The notes: generated from the sequence alone by a model not told the origin. A DNA stretch of 64,000 bases from Episyrphus balteatus (GCF_945859705.1 NC_079136.1:42255307-42319306), one strand, 5' to 3'. Numbered from the stretch's first letter, positions 24,531 through 37,299 are shown. A program made the numbers and translations.

Positions 24531-26601
24531 AAAATATATAAAAGTTGAATGTATCATCCCCCATGCAAAAATTTCAATTTTATGAAGTTTTTTGTACGTA
24601 ATTAGTATAGAAAAATTAGGCAAACATTCGGGGATGAGTTATCCTAGAAAATAACTCCTGGAATATTAAAAACAAAGTAAAAAGCTTCCAAAGCCAAAAA
24701 TTATTTCACTATTCACATTTATTTTTCATGCGCTATTAATTATGATCAATCAGGTTCTACAATTTGTCACCTTAGTGCCAGAAGAACGTATTTAAAATAA
24801 TAAGAAATTTTATAACTGCACCCACAAATTTTAATGTAATAATTTTGGGAAATATTTGGCCTATGCATTGCAATATTTTTATCAGTAAGACGAACAGAAT
24901 CGAATACAGGCACATGATTTCCTTTGCTGAAATGACACTTGTTTCTTAAAATTATTGGTATTTAAAACACCTTCCGTTATTTTTAGTTCCAAATCAAAAT
25001 TTAAAAATACTTTCTTAAAAGCTTCAAAACACTTAACACTAAACTTGGTTTAAATTATAATTTCTTGTCTTATGAATCAAAAAGATCCCTTATGTATACT
25101 TTCTTTCAAAGTAATCCGTCCCTGTAACTGTATGTTTTTTTTTTGTCAGAATGAGAAAAATAAACAAAAAAAAAAAAAACTCGGTTATGATTCAAATCCC
25201 GCAAACAACGGAAACCTCAACAACTTCCACTTTAAAGCCAATTCGAGGCGCTTGAGTACTTCTCTGCTTCTCCTTCAAAAAGTCCTTTCTTTGAGCACAC
25301 AAGCTTTTTAGTTGTTAAATTTTGAATAGAAAAAGATGTTATGTGAAAAGATGAAAATTCTTCCAACTTTCACCAAAAAGTCTGTTGTGTATATTAATTT
25401 GGTTTTCCAAAGTGGCTAATGTGTATAGATTTTTTCCTGTTAAGAATGATAAACAATTTTTTTTTTACTTATATATTCTGAATCATCCGTTACTATTCAT
25501 TAAGTTCAAATAATACTCGTACATCGGATGTGTTGGAGTATTTATGCTGTAGGGAGTTTCTCCCTCGTTTTTGCGGAGGTGAATCATGAACATCAACACA
25601 TACATAAAGTGATTTACATTAAATGGAAAATGATTTGCGGAAATGAGTTTTCTGTCTGCAAAATTTTGATAAATGGCAAAAATGTATTTTATTTTTTTTT
25701 TTTCGTTTGCTTTTGGTGAGATTAAAATAACACAGTCATCATTGTGGGATGTTTTTTCTTTTTAAATAGACTCAGCAAAATGTTGAAGGATATTCTCGTT
25801 GTATTAATGAGTTTTGCAGTAAAATAATTATCCTTAATCGATTTAGATTTTTTATATTCTTCTTGGAATAAAAATTGCCAAAAATATGCAGGTGTTTTTT
25901 ACTTCTATTTTATTGTGTCCTAAATTTTTTTTTTGTGAAAAGTCCCCGACCACCAATTTTGCTTCTATAAAGCTTTACAGGCCTTTTTTTAGTTGAAACT
26001 GAAATATTTTAGTTAATGATTTAAACATACAAAATATTTTTTATTTTTTCAATTTTTATATAAATAACTATCTGCCTTCACAAATAAAACGTAAAAGTGT
26101 TATTGTAAGAAAGGACAGATATTGAGGCATATTTTAAAATTTCTAAAAAAAAAAAAATTATATGCCAGTAAAAACGAAAAATTAATTGAAAAATTCATTT
26201 ATATTTTTCCAAAAATTTTATTTTTTAAATTTCTTTTTTTTTATCCAAAAATATTTTGTTTGGAAAATTTTTCTCATCATAAAGCTAACACGTTTTTGTA
26301 CAAACATTTTTCTTGACATAATTTATATCGCTTATCTATGTCAGATTGTCAGAGTATGTTTTTATTTCCAAAAGAATTTTCGAGGGAAAACATTTTTTTT
26401 TTAAATATTGAAATATCAAAAAAATTTCACTTATTTGTTAACAAATAAATGATTTAAAAAAATATTTTTAAAAATAGAACAAATTGTTTTCTTTAAGGTT
26501 AATTAGCATAAACTTTTAACTATTAAATTTGAAGAAAATTCCCTTAGCGGTTTACGCTGTAACTTAAAACTTAACTAGTTTTTTTGTTCGTGAAATTTTT
26601 A
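24531..26601. other. AT-rich DNA, no gene recognised
   Basis: No repeat partner apart from a short TTTTGCTTCTATAAAGCTTT motif near 25959 shared with the palindrome at 8017-8083. Confidence 0.45.
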
Positions 26602-27590
26602 ACGTCCCTTACTTTGGTGGACACTTTGTGGCGGAAACAAAAAAAAAATTATCTCATTAATTGTAACTAATTAAATGCTAATTTGTTGCGCAAACCAAAA
26701 ATTTGTTGCTCGCATAGTTTTTGAATTATTGAATTTTCCGCTAAGATAAGTCTGAAGTTAGAGGACAAAATCTAAAATGATTGAAATTAATGAGTTTAAT
26801 TGACCTCCAAATTTGCTTTTCAATTACATTAACTTGGTTTATGTAGCTTGAACAGTTTTTTTGTTATTCAAAATTCGGCTTAAATAAGACTGAAGTTAGC
26901 GGACGAAAGTAGGAAAATTAATATTTTTTTGATGCCCAAAATTGTAGCTAATTAAATGCTAATTTGTTGCGCAAAAACAGGAAGTGCACTTTTTAAACTT
27001 CAAATTGAAATAGAAAATGACTGAGAGGACCTATAAAATTAATTTTTGCGCAACAAATTTTGTTTTGCAAAGTTTCAATTTCTAGAAAAGAAAAAAATTC
27101 AATTTTTTTGAAAATTTTGACCGTTACATATGAAATTGAGTCTTATTTTAGGGGAATATTGAATAACAAAAAAACTAAACGAGCTACAAAATCGAGGTTT
27201 TTGGATTTCGTCTTAGTCTAGGTTACTTCAAATTTGTGCAAAAAATTTTTTAATTTCGCATTTTTTTTGGATTTTGAAAGGTTACTTTTGAGCTATGTTT
27301 TTAAAACAAAATCTTGAATATTTCACAAACGGTTTGAGCTACAAAATTGGGGTTTGTATAAAAAATGATGTATTCAAAAGCTACAATTAATGGAAAAAGA
27401 AAGAACTTAGAAAAGTGACTTTTTTAAAAAGTCTCCACTGACTCATCAAACCGGAAGTGCACTTCTGAAACTTTAAGTTTCAATAAAAAATGACTGAGAG
27501 GAGCTACAAAATTAGCATTTAATTAGCTACAATTAATGAGATACATTTTTTTTGATTCCGCCACAAAGTGTCCGCCAAAGTAAGGGACGT
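26602..27590. mobile_element. 989-bp non-autonomous TIR element
   Basis: The left end ACGTCCCTTACTTTGGTGG, then ACACTTTGTGGCGGAA, is mirrored by the right end TTCCGCCACAAAGTGT then CCGCCAAAGTAAGGGACGT. The inverted arms continue through ATTAATTGTAACTAATTAAATG, giving about 88 bases each. Inside are direct repeats: TGAAGTTAG(A/C)GGAC at 26752 and 26891, and GAAGTGCACTT at 26982 and 27452. No transposase frame. Flanks are A/T-rich and no target duplication can be fixed, so the superfamily is not assigned. Confidence 0.75.
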
Positions 27591-27752
27591 AAATTTCTAG
27601 TAATTGAACAAGTATTCGCCTTGAATTCACAGAATCGAAAAAGTGGAATTCAATTTTACAAATTAGAATCTTCCCGTGGTACTTTTACTTGAGGTGATTA
27701 ACAAGATACTTCATTTTTTTTATGTACATACATACATTTTTATGATATTGAA

Positions 27753-29051
27753 GAAGTGGGGGCAAAACCGTTTTTGTACTAGGTATGTTGTATGAAAAAA
27801 AAAATAATATAGGAGCCTTTTGGTATGATTGATCACGTCTGTAAGTTTTAGCAAGTTAAGTGGAGACGCCGATGAGTAACCGTAAATTTTGTAATTTTTC
27901 ATCAAATTTTTATCGTTTATGTGAAAAGTTAGTTGTATTTTTAACACTGAAAAAATTGAAATTTTTGAAACTTTCCTTTTTTTCAAAATAGAAAGTTAAT
28001 ATTCAAAAGTATTTCCAGAAAAAGAAGGAGCCATAAAGATAAATAAAAAAAAAATAATCCAGAACATCGGACAAAATAAAAACCTTATACCTGCAAATTT
28101 TTACTTGCTCTATAGGGCAAGTATTGGTTTCGTGTCGAAAAAAAATTTGAGGTTTTAATCAAAACCAACATTACGATGATGGAGAATTCCAAAAAAGTGG
28201 GTCTTGCAAATCCGTCCGTGCGTCTGTCTGTGCGTCTGTACGTCCATCTGTACACATTTAGACAGCCTTAACGCGTGGATGGATTTTCTTCAAATTTGGT
28301 ACAGATGATTTTTATGGAATTCTGAAAGTTGTTTTTTTTTTTTTGTTTTTTTATATCTCGTTTAGAACGTATACCTCCCATACAAAAAAATAAGATATTG
28401 CGAATTTCTCGAAAACGGCTCTAACGATTTTGATTAAACTTTGTATACGTAATATTTAAAGCAATGGCAATAAAATTGCATTTTTATTTTTTCTCAAAAA
28501 AGTCAAATACAAAAAAAAAAATTTTTTATATGAAAAAAATTTAGTCTAAATGTCGGCACTTCCCCAACCTCAACAAAATTTCTTTAAAATTTATTTTAGA
28601 GGCAGCTCGTAAAATCTACAAGTAAACTAACATAAAAGTGCTTTGAACTGCAAGGGCAAGAACGTGCAACCCCAGTCGTGCATTTTATTTCTAGATGCAA
28701 TCCAAATTATTATTTTAAGTTTAAAATGTGTACCAAATGGTACCGCAAAGCTTGCGCTGGAGTGAGTGTGTTATTATTTCATAAGTGTGTTATTATTTCA
28801 AATAGTATCGTCTTTCTACCAACAAAAAGGGTGGTCTTACTCTCATGTGGGGGCAAGACCATTTTTTGTTATGAATTTTTTTTTTTCAAAATTGTTATCT
28901 TTTGTTCAATTTTTAAATTTTTTTTATAATAAAGAGAGTTCCTACAGTAAACAATTAACTTAATGAATAAAGACTTTATTTTAATTTAAAGTTGTTTTTT
29001 ATTGGTTTTTAAAACAATCAAACACTAAAGAGGCGGTCTTGCCCCCACTTC
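27753..29051. mobile_element. Possible TIR element enclosing a HINE-like copy
   Basis: GAAGTGGGGGCAAAACCG at 27753-27770 is mirrored by CGGTCTTGCCCCCACTTC at 29034-29051. A further ATGTGGGGGCAAGACCA lies at 28846. Removing 28098-28682 leaves about 715 bases. The region 28683-29033 holds a short duplicated GTGTTATTATTTCA and no gene. Confidence 0.35.
28098..28682 (+). mobile_element. HINE-like dispersed element with GTCY tract
   Basis: Starts TTTTACTTGCTCTATAGGGC and ends near CAACCCCAGTCGTGC. It contains the tract around 28207-28252 (GTCCGTGCGTCTGTCTGTGC and on), TTTGGTACAGATGATTTTTA, ATATCTCGTTTAGAACG, and CGAAAACGGCTCTAACGA near 28412. The GTCY tract and subterminal inverted ends resemble DINE-1/HINE elements. 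No coding capacity. Confidence 0.6.
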
Positions 29052-29313
29052 CCCTACATAATATTGTTATTTGTTTTGAAAATCAGGGAATAAACTCACC
29101 CTGCTAAAAATTTGGGAGAAGTAAGACTTTTTTTCAATTTTCGCAGAAAAAAACTTTTTTTCCAATAAATCCATTTTTTATATCCTGCAAAATCTACAAA
29201 AAATCTTAAATAACGTTTCAAAGAACAATAAATACCAACTTAAAATTGTCAATAATGTTGAAATCCTGCATTAAAAATGTTTCTTTTTTAAATAATAGGA
29301 ATATTTTTTCATT

Positions 29314-30173
29314 GGACAGGTTCAGAAATGTTAGGGACTAAATATTTAGGTAATTTATCGTTCTCTGATTGGTCAACTGTCAAAAAAAAATCCTTCCAAT
29401 TTAGGTAATTTTATTGGAAAGCTAACTTTAAAGTTAGGCACGAAAATTTTCCCTAAAAATTTAGGAAAGTTTTATTTGTCAATATATGACACCTGATTGT
29501 TTTTAATTCGAAATTGCATTAGTAGAATTAAATCTATTTGTGTGAAAAACGAGTAAAAAGTGCATTAACGGTTATAACACGGGTTAACAAAATTAAACTT
29601 TTTTTTTGTTGCCGTAACAAAAATATATTTTTCTGAAGGTTTTCGGTGTGCTGAACTCGAATCCGAAGTCAGAAAAAATTAATCAGCTCCCGTTTTTGAG
29701 ATATTACCGTTAGAAAACGCAAAAAAAACGATTTTTTGACTATTTCGGACCTTATTTTTTTATTTATACGGTTTCTAAAAAAACTGTTTTGCTTCTTTCA
29801 AGATCCGTTTAAATAAATTTTCTTTTATAAAAAAATAAGGCCCGAAATAGTCAAAAAATCGTTTTTTTGCGTTTTCTAACGGTAATATCTCAAAAACGGG
29901 AGCTGATTAATTTTTTCTCACCAAAAACCTTCAGAAAAGTATATTTTTGTTTCCGCAACAGAACCCTTGTTAACCAGTGTTATTAATATTATTTACTTCT
30001 TAAAGTTAAGTGAATCTTGGTATCTGCCCCATGCGATCTGTAAAATTCTTAAGTAAATTTTTAAATTTGACAATAGCATCATATCCAAACTAATTTAGTC
30101 AATTTACTCGAATTTCCGTTCAGAAAATGACGCTGCCTAAATAATTAGTGTCTAATATTTCCTGAACGTGTCC
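29314..30173. mobile_element. 860-bp TIR element with a large internal palindrome
   Basis: The left end GGACAGGTTCAGAAATGTTA and then GGGACTAAATATTTAGG is mirrored by the right end CCTAAATAATTAGTGTC then TAATATTTCCTGAACGTGTCC. Between them lies the palindrome 29573-29985. No transposase frame and no clear target duplication. Confidence 0.6.
29573..29985. repeat. 413-bp palindrome, arms about 160-180 bp
   Basis: TTATAACACGGGTTAACAA pairs with TTGTTAACCAGTGTTATT. Further in, TCAGCTCCCGTTTTTGAGAT pairs with ATCTCAAAAACGGGAGCTGA, and AAAACGATTTTTTGACTATT pairs with AATAGTCAAAAAATCGTTTT. The loop is roughly 29758-29826. Inner arms are nearly perfect, outer arms less so. Confidence 0.9.
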
Positions 30174-33100
30174 GTTATAATTTTATTTTGTCATATTTTT
30201 GATTAACAAAAAATTAAGTTTTGAAGTTTATTTATTTTATCAAATTCTAAGTTAAAAAAATACTACACAGTAAAATAATGCTAATATTTCGTGTATAGCC
30301 TTAAAGTTTTAATAATTTATTTCTTAATTTTATTTCTTTAAAGTGACTATCCCTAAAATGATACAGGTGAACAAAGTTAAAACATAAAAGAACAGTAGGA
30401 TTCACTGATTGGTCATTAGATTAAATTTATTCCTCTTTACAACACAAAAGCATGTGTAATATTTTTGTTTTATATATGTATCATTTTTTATATTCGATTT
30501 TATTTGGTCTCTACGTGCGTCGGTCGTAAAAACATACAAAAATTCTCAACAAAATCTTTATATTTAATGGTAGATCACTATGGCGTATACGCAATTTTTT
30601 TTCTATTTAAAAACTTTAACTGTTATTATAGAATTTCGGTTGTGACCTAAAAATGAAACTGTTCTATTTTGTAAAAGTATGTTATGACTAGTTGTAAAAA
30701 CAAAATTTTGAAGAACAAAAAAATTCCCTACTAAGATTAAACAAACAAAATTTAAAAAGATGTCAAAGTCTTCATTATTACAATTGAACTCCAAAAGTAT
30801 TCAAATATACTGACTTGCATTGAATGTGCTAACAAGTCTACAACTGTCAAAATCCAAATCAAATAGAAATAACCTAATTCTTCTTTCATGTTATAATTGT
30901 CCTTGACATATCTGCGAAATACAACCTAGAGATACAGTAACCTAGATACAAAGTAGATACAAATTAAACCAGACACAATCTCCTTTCACCGCTACGCCAA
31001 CATAATCAAGTTAGTATAAGAATACGCGAATAAAGCGGATACAAAAAGGTAGATAACCTTTAAGATATGTCTTCTTAGAATTCCCTTCGTTATACCACTC
31101 CAAAATTTATATTAAAGCACGAGCCCACCAAATATAGAAACCCACATGTTTCTCATTTTCTTTTTATCATTTTTACGAGCCTGTAAAAAGCCTTTAAGGC
31201 AACATTATTTTTTTTATTATTTTTTGTTCTTCTTCTAATAAAACAAACACGATTTTTAATGACATGAGTGTACTTGCCATCCTCAATAAAAAAAAAAAAC
31301 AAAATCATATGAATAATTTAATTTATATACGAGAACGAATATATAGGTTCATATAATACGTTTTAGATATAAAATTCAAGCATAAAATATAAAAGCTATT
31401 TATGCCTTTCAGGTTTCTTTGAAATTGTCTCGTGTGTGTTTGGCGTATTTGGAACTTTATTTTATCGTGTTATTTATAGAATGCAAATTATTTTTTTGTT
31501 TTTAATTTTATTTGAATTCGATTTAAAATTATCTTTAAACCGCGCAATGGAAACAAGTTTGGGCTGTAAAATTTTATTTTTTTTAAATTCTTAATTTTAT
31601 TTTAATTGTTTAAATTAACAGAATATTAATTTGTAAGATAGCTTCAAGTAAATTTAACAATTTATTTTGCATTCGGTTTGGAAATTTGCTTCTTATTTCT
31701 TTAAAATTTTAAATCAAAACTTCAATAAAAAAAAAAAAAAATATTTAAATTTTTGTCCTTTTCCTCATTTGCATAATATACCCCAAACCCACCTTCATTG
31801 AAAAAAGGCAAAAAGCTTTGAATTTAACTTACTGTCTGTATAAAACAAAGGTATTAGCAAAGGGTGGTTTTTAATGATAAAGAAAATTGACAAAATATTT
31901 GCATAAGTTACCCAAAACAATAAAAATAAAATAAAAAAAAAAAAACGGAACAAACTTGGGCCTGAATTCAGATAGAAAATTAGGTTTATTAAGTAAAACT
32001 TGCAGTAAAGAAGGCAACAAGCAACAACAACAAGCAAAAGGATTCAATAATAACTTTCAATGTGTTCAACGAAATGAAAATTCCTAAAATGAGAACACCA
32101 ACGAAAACCGAATACGAAACATCAAGGTTTCTAACCTACACGTAGATAACAAAAGAGAATCAAGGTAGGTAACGTTATTTTTTTTTTCTTTTTTTTTGTC
32201 CTTATATTGCTGTCCTTTTTTGTTTGGAGCACCTGCCTGGATTTTGAGAGGGCTGTTTGCATATTTTAAGTAGAAAAGAACTTTGAGAGCATCCTTTTTT
32301 TGTGTTTTTTTTTGCTTGTTCATTTCTAAATGAAACAACACTAAGGTAATTTATTTAATTAATAAAGTTTTTGCTTGTTCTACTTTTTTTTCTGTTTCAA
32401 ATACTTAAAATATAATTTTCCAAAGAATTTAAGCTCTAAACTCTACACTTTTATCGATTCTTATTTTAATTTTTAAATTCGTTTGAACTTTTTATTTTTG
32501 TTAAATGTGTAGGTATATCATTTGAAAAGGAAAACAAGTAAACAATAACTTATATATAGCAAAATTTCATTCTGTAGGAAAACATTTCTGAAACTACTTT
32601 ATTTTAGTAAAAAATTTTAAAATTTCTATGGGACCCTTTTAATAAATACACTAGCCCAAAAAATTAAGGGAAAAAAACGTGATTTTTTTTAGTGATTTTC
32701 GATAGGCTGTATCTCAGTAAAAAATGATCGCATCATGACAAAACAAAAAGCATGGTAAAGCTACATTCTTTTTGTTTTAGGTTTTTACGACAAAATGTTT
32801 TATTTCTAACCGTAAAATAGCTTAATCGCTGGAACGGTTCATTTTTTTTTTTGTTCTTACTTTTCTAATAAAAAAGTGGGAAAATTTTTTGTGATGAAAT
32901 GATTATTATTTTTAGAAAGGTTTTTTATTTGGCTTTAAGATTCTTTTTGTTTCAAACTCTTTCGATTTTTTTAGACTGCAATATTAGTCATTAAACCAAA
33001 ACTCATACTTTCGAGTTTGACTATCAATATATTAACAACGAATCACCTTACAGAAAATTCAATGATACATTTAAAAACATCATTAAATTTTTCTACAGAG

Positions 33101-33274
33101 AAATTAAGCCTACTTTGTTAAAAAAAAAATGTTTTCTTACATTGGAGATCAATTTAGAAAAGCATTTTTACGGTTTTTTAGAAAATGTGCCGCTATTTTA
33201 TAACTATGAGGTATAAGGTAAAACTGAGGCTTAATTATTGAAGCTTAATATACTTGAAATTAGTTTGCAAAGTT
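30174..33274. other. AT-rich single-copy DNA, no gene recognised
   Basis: Checked in all frames: short A/T-derived frames only. A stretch near 30950-31150 has fewer homopolymers. CACTAGCCCAAAAAATTAAG at 32650 looks like a transposon end, but no mirrored end was found. Confidence 0.4.
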
Positions 33275-33345
33275 CAGGGGCGTACGTTGAGTTGTCGGGG
33301 CCCGGGGCAAGACTAAATTTTTGGGCCCCTTTGATATAGAAAATA
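33275..33345. other. Possible hAT-like transposon end
   Basis: CAGGGGCGTACGTTGAG begins a GC-rich patch (GGGGCCCGGGGCAAGAC) unlike its surroundings. Many hAT termini start with CAGGGGCGTA. No opposite end seen. A similar CAGGGGCGTAACCAC occurs at 46657. Confidence 0.25.
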
Positions 33346-33578
33346 AGAACAAATAAAAAAGTACGTATACGCCCACTTATTTTTTACGCACCTGGCAAAG
33401 TTTCAGACTTATTCATCAAGCCTTGAAACTTCTGCGAAAAAAATCTTTACTTTTTTACAAAACTTTAATGTCAGACAATTCGATTGAATGAAACCAGCAT
33501 TCAAAGAAATTGACGAAAAGTACCATTCCTAAGCAAACAAAAAAAAAAAATTAACAAACACAAAGTTTTTACAAAAAA

Positions 33579-35166
33579 GAGGTTGTCTGTAAAGCCGGTT
33601 TATACGGACGATGATTTTACGTGATAACATCGTCAGAAAACAGATTGTGTGCTTTTGTTTAAAATGAGTTAATTGAAGCGTTTACTTATTTCAAACAATC
33701 ATAATTTACAAGAACAAGCTAAAAAAAAAAATACCTTTTTTTTATTTTCTCATTATATTAATTTTTTTTTTAATATTACATAAACAATGATGCAATTTAA
33801 AAGCCAAGTATTTCTTCTTAAGAAAAAAACCATTTTTAAATTTTTACAATGCCCAAAAATTATAAAAATAATTTATTGAAAACAATCATTTTCATCAAAA
33901 AAAGCAAAGAAAACATGAATTTTTATCTTCTCACTTCATTAAATAAATTGTTTTCCCTAACAACCTATAACCTATACCATCTGAAAGCTTATTGTTTAAG
34001 CTCAAAATATATTTATCGATCAGGTCTATGAGAAATCTACAAAAAGAGCTAGAATTTTTTGAACACGATCAAATTTCATTAAAAAAAGCAAAAAAAAAAC
34101 AGATCTCCGCTGGTGTTTTGAGGTTTTTCGCAAGTTTCTTGATTTTACATTGTGTAGCTTGTAGTTAAACTACCGTTATGTGTGATATACCAAATGAAAG
34201 GTAATTATATCAAAATGCTCATAAAAGTTTAATAAAATTTCTATCTGCTCTTGGTCAAAAGTTATAACCTGTTGAATTCTAAAATTTTATTTTACCGTTA
34301 TCTCAAAATTGTGTCTTCGAAAATGATTGAAACACGCACACATATAGTCGTAGTCATGGTCTATCATTACTCCATATACTTTATTTCAGTATCTATTAAA
34401 GAAAAAAAGATAAAAATAAAAAACGATGAAAATTGGTTAAAAACGGTCAAAAAACGTGTTTTTTAAAAACTTGTTTCTTCCGTTAAAACTCACTAAACGA
34501 TTCCAAGTTTTTTTCACATGTATTCATAACTCTAGAACCTACATGTCCTATAAGTTTGATTGCTCCAAAAAAGCTAAATATCAAAAATTACGCAAAAATA
34601 CCCCATAAAAACAAGGTGTTTTTCAAAAATTAATATTTCGATACACAGAGTGTTGGAAAAAATATGTATCAGACGCCTAATTTTTTTTCTCTCATCTTTC
34701 ACCTGGAATCTTTAGAATTATCCAAAAAATTTGCTTTACCCAAAATCATCATTTTGTCATAGCCCCAACACGTGTACAACGTTCAAACAAAACGTTATAG
34801 CTTAGTTTAAATTTTTTTTAGAATTTTTCCTTAAATGCAGTTATTCTTAAATTAATCTAATCTATCTATAGCAAAAAAAATCAATTCTCTACAACTTCGT
34901 GTTTAGATTTTAGCCCAAATTACATCTTTCCGTTTTACCCCTGTTTACCCTATTAAATGACGGAATTTTTAAAAATCCTTCATTAAGATTAAGCTTTAGC
35001 TTATTATCTTTCAAAATAGCTATAGAAGATTTTTGAATCTCTAATAGTTTATTTTTAATTTTGAATTGAAATTTTTTTGCCGCACTGTGAAAGTACGAGA
35101 GTGTAACGTTAAAAAATTGCGTCATTTTTTGTGGTGGCTACCATGGTTCATCGATTTATCACGTCA
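33579..35166 (+). repeat. Family B, copy 3 (nearly full length)
   Basis: Starts GAGGTTGTCTGTAAAGCCGG and ends at CATCGATTTATCACGTC. It includes ACGTGATAAC near the left end, mirrored by TTATCACGT at the right. It carries the central segment missing from copy 1 (near 34650-35120), with CCCCAACACGTGTACAACG and TTGCCGCACTGTGAAAG. It is followed by an A21 run and single-copy DNA. No shared ORF. Confidence 0.75.
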
Positions 35167-36692
35167 AAAAAAAAAAAAAAAAAAAAAAATCACCTTGAAC
35201 ATTTTATGGATGGTCTTTTGGTACACTGAAAACAAAGTGAACTTGTGTAGATCCGACTGAAAATTTATAAAGGCCAAAGACAGCAGAATTCAATTTTAAG
35301 TACTTTAAAAAGAAAGTTAAAAGTTTTAGAGTTAATTAAATTAAAAAAATAAAATTAAAATTAAAAAAAAAATAAATCCCGAAGTTCAAATTCGAAATTG
35401 AAAAAAAAAATTGCCCACGGGAGAATTAATTTTTATGTGAATAATATGGGGCTTTGGGCCTTCAATTTTAAATTTTAGTTCAAATTGTTTGTTCAAAGAA
35501 TTTTAAACTTTACAGACTTAAACCTTATAGTTTTAGCTATCATCTACTGATCTGTACATGCGAATAACTATGTATAAAAAAACACCTATTAATAACTAAA
35601 AGTAATCTTAAGCTATTTAACATTTGGCTTTATAAGATTCTAGATTAAATTTTAATGTTTTGAGAGTTCGTAGCTTAGATTAAATAATAATGATCAAGTA
35701 AACTCTTCAATTCGATAACGTAACATCGCTGATAACCGATAACTGATTAAATTGCTTAGTACGATTAATATCATTTATACATGTTTCTTATTTTATAAAA
35801 ACTTTGGTAGTAATATTTTACTCACAAATTTTTTCTCTATGATCAATGTAAGATCTCACAAAGTAAACATTATCAACCGGAAGAAAACACCGCTCTTTAT
35901 GAATGCATAATTGATTTGTCATTTCATTACCTTCGATAGTTAAATGATTACTTTATTCATTAACTCATAGGCGTTGAAAAATCATTAAATTTTATCTCGT
36001 TAGGCATATCAAATAAAAGTGTCAAGATCATAAAACTTGATGAGATACACTCTTCATTATTATTATTATTGTTTGCTTGATAAATAATAATTATTCTTAA
36101 TGGTTGATGTGTATGAGTTTGTATAATGGTCAGGAAAGACAGTGCTAAGTGATATTAAAATTATTTGTTAGAGTAACGTTTTGTACTCGTATTATTATAA
36201 TTTTATTGATTATTATTATTGTTGCTAGGTGTTTTATTGGAAGGTATTCCTTAAAAGGTGGGCACTTGAAAAATATATTGAGATAGATGTTAACTCCAAA
36301 AAAAAATTGTTGGTTTTTTTACTTCAGTTGCAAAACAAATTAAAAATTAAAAAGTATCTCCTCGTGCAAGAAAAATAAATGTCCAATATTAAAAAATTTT
36401 TAATTCAGCTTCATATTTATTTGCTGCAAAAATGTGAGTAAATTCTTTTTATAAATTAAAATCAATAATATACTTAATATAAAAATAGGAACTGATAAGC
36501 AACCGTGTGTGGTTGAACTATAAATCACCTGAAAAATAATGAAATAACAACTATTCGTCAACCCATAATAGTTAATAAGATCATTTTATTTTGAAAAAAA
36601 AAAAAAAATTAAATCAGCTCAAATTTTGTTTATAAAATTTACGGACGCTAATTTGAAAAAAATTTTCCTTTAAAAACTCGGTTTGAGGATAT
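35167..36692. other. Single-copy DNA with island at 35690-36250
   Basis: Starts with an A run (35169-35189). The 35690-36250 part is rich in ATTA/TAAT and TGATTTGTCATT-type words and has no second copy. No exon supported. Confidence 0.35.
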
Positions 36693-36932
36693 AGTCTATT
36701 TAATGGACCGGAGCTCCATAACAAAAATAGAACAAAATCGTTCAAGAGTTTTTATTGCTTAATATGATCAATTGGTATAAAAGAATACTCCAGCTAAAAG
36801 TGCTACTAAATCCATTGGTGCATTTCTGAGAAAACGGCAACACTGGTCGGTTTTCAGCTTTTTTGATTTAACTCAAAAAAACCAAGCCTAAATTTGAAAT
36901 GATTCCAAAGACACTTTTCATACAAAATTAAA
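36693..36932 (+). mobile_element. Foldback element fragment, left-arm end (interrupted)
   Basis: Starts AGTCTATTTAATGGACCGGAG and matches 42923-43170 through AAAAGTGCTACTAAATCCATT and ACACTTTTCATA. It stops at AAATTAAA where the Helitron-like element begins, and resumes at 39217 (TATCAAGTTAAGATGG and on) until about 39327, where family B copy 4 starts. Confidence 0.8.
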
Positions 36933-37274
36933 TCACAACAAAAACATTACTGTTAAAAAAAGAGCCAAGTTCTCCTATGTTGAAATTATGCTGGCACAAA
37001 AAGTACTGAGATGTAAAAGTGTACCAAGTTCTAAAGTTTGGGTTCAAATTCGTATCAATAAAATTTTGATTGTTCTCTTGACAATTTTTCTTAATTATCG
37101 ATTTTTAAAGTTATTTCAAAAATTGCCAAGTAAACAATCAAAATTTTATTGATACGAATTTGAACCCAAACTTTAGAACTTGGTACACTTTTACATCTCA
37201 GTACTTTTTGTGCCAGCATAATTTCAACATAGGAGAACTTGGCTCTTTTTTTAACAGTAATGTTTTTGTTGTGA
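36933..37274. repeat. 342-bp palindromic head of the Helitron-like element
   Basis: TCACAACAAAAACATTACTG at the left end is mirrored by CAGTAATGTTTTTGTTGTGA at the right. Arms of about 143 bases are nearly perfect. The loop is about 37076-37132. Copy 2 has the same structure at 49784-50118. Confidence 0.92.
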
Positions 37275-37299
37275 TTTCACTACTTTTTGCAAGGTATGG

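Noticed and set aside
33275..33345. Complete hAT element starting CAGGGGCGTA
   Set aside because: No mirrored end or 8-base duplication was found, so only a possible end is reported.
37103..37103. Palindromic head as an independent MITE next to a satellite
   Set aside because: Both copies keep the palindrome joined to the tandem core at the same base, so it is treated as part of one element.
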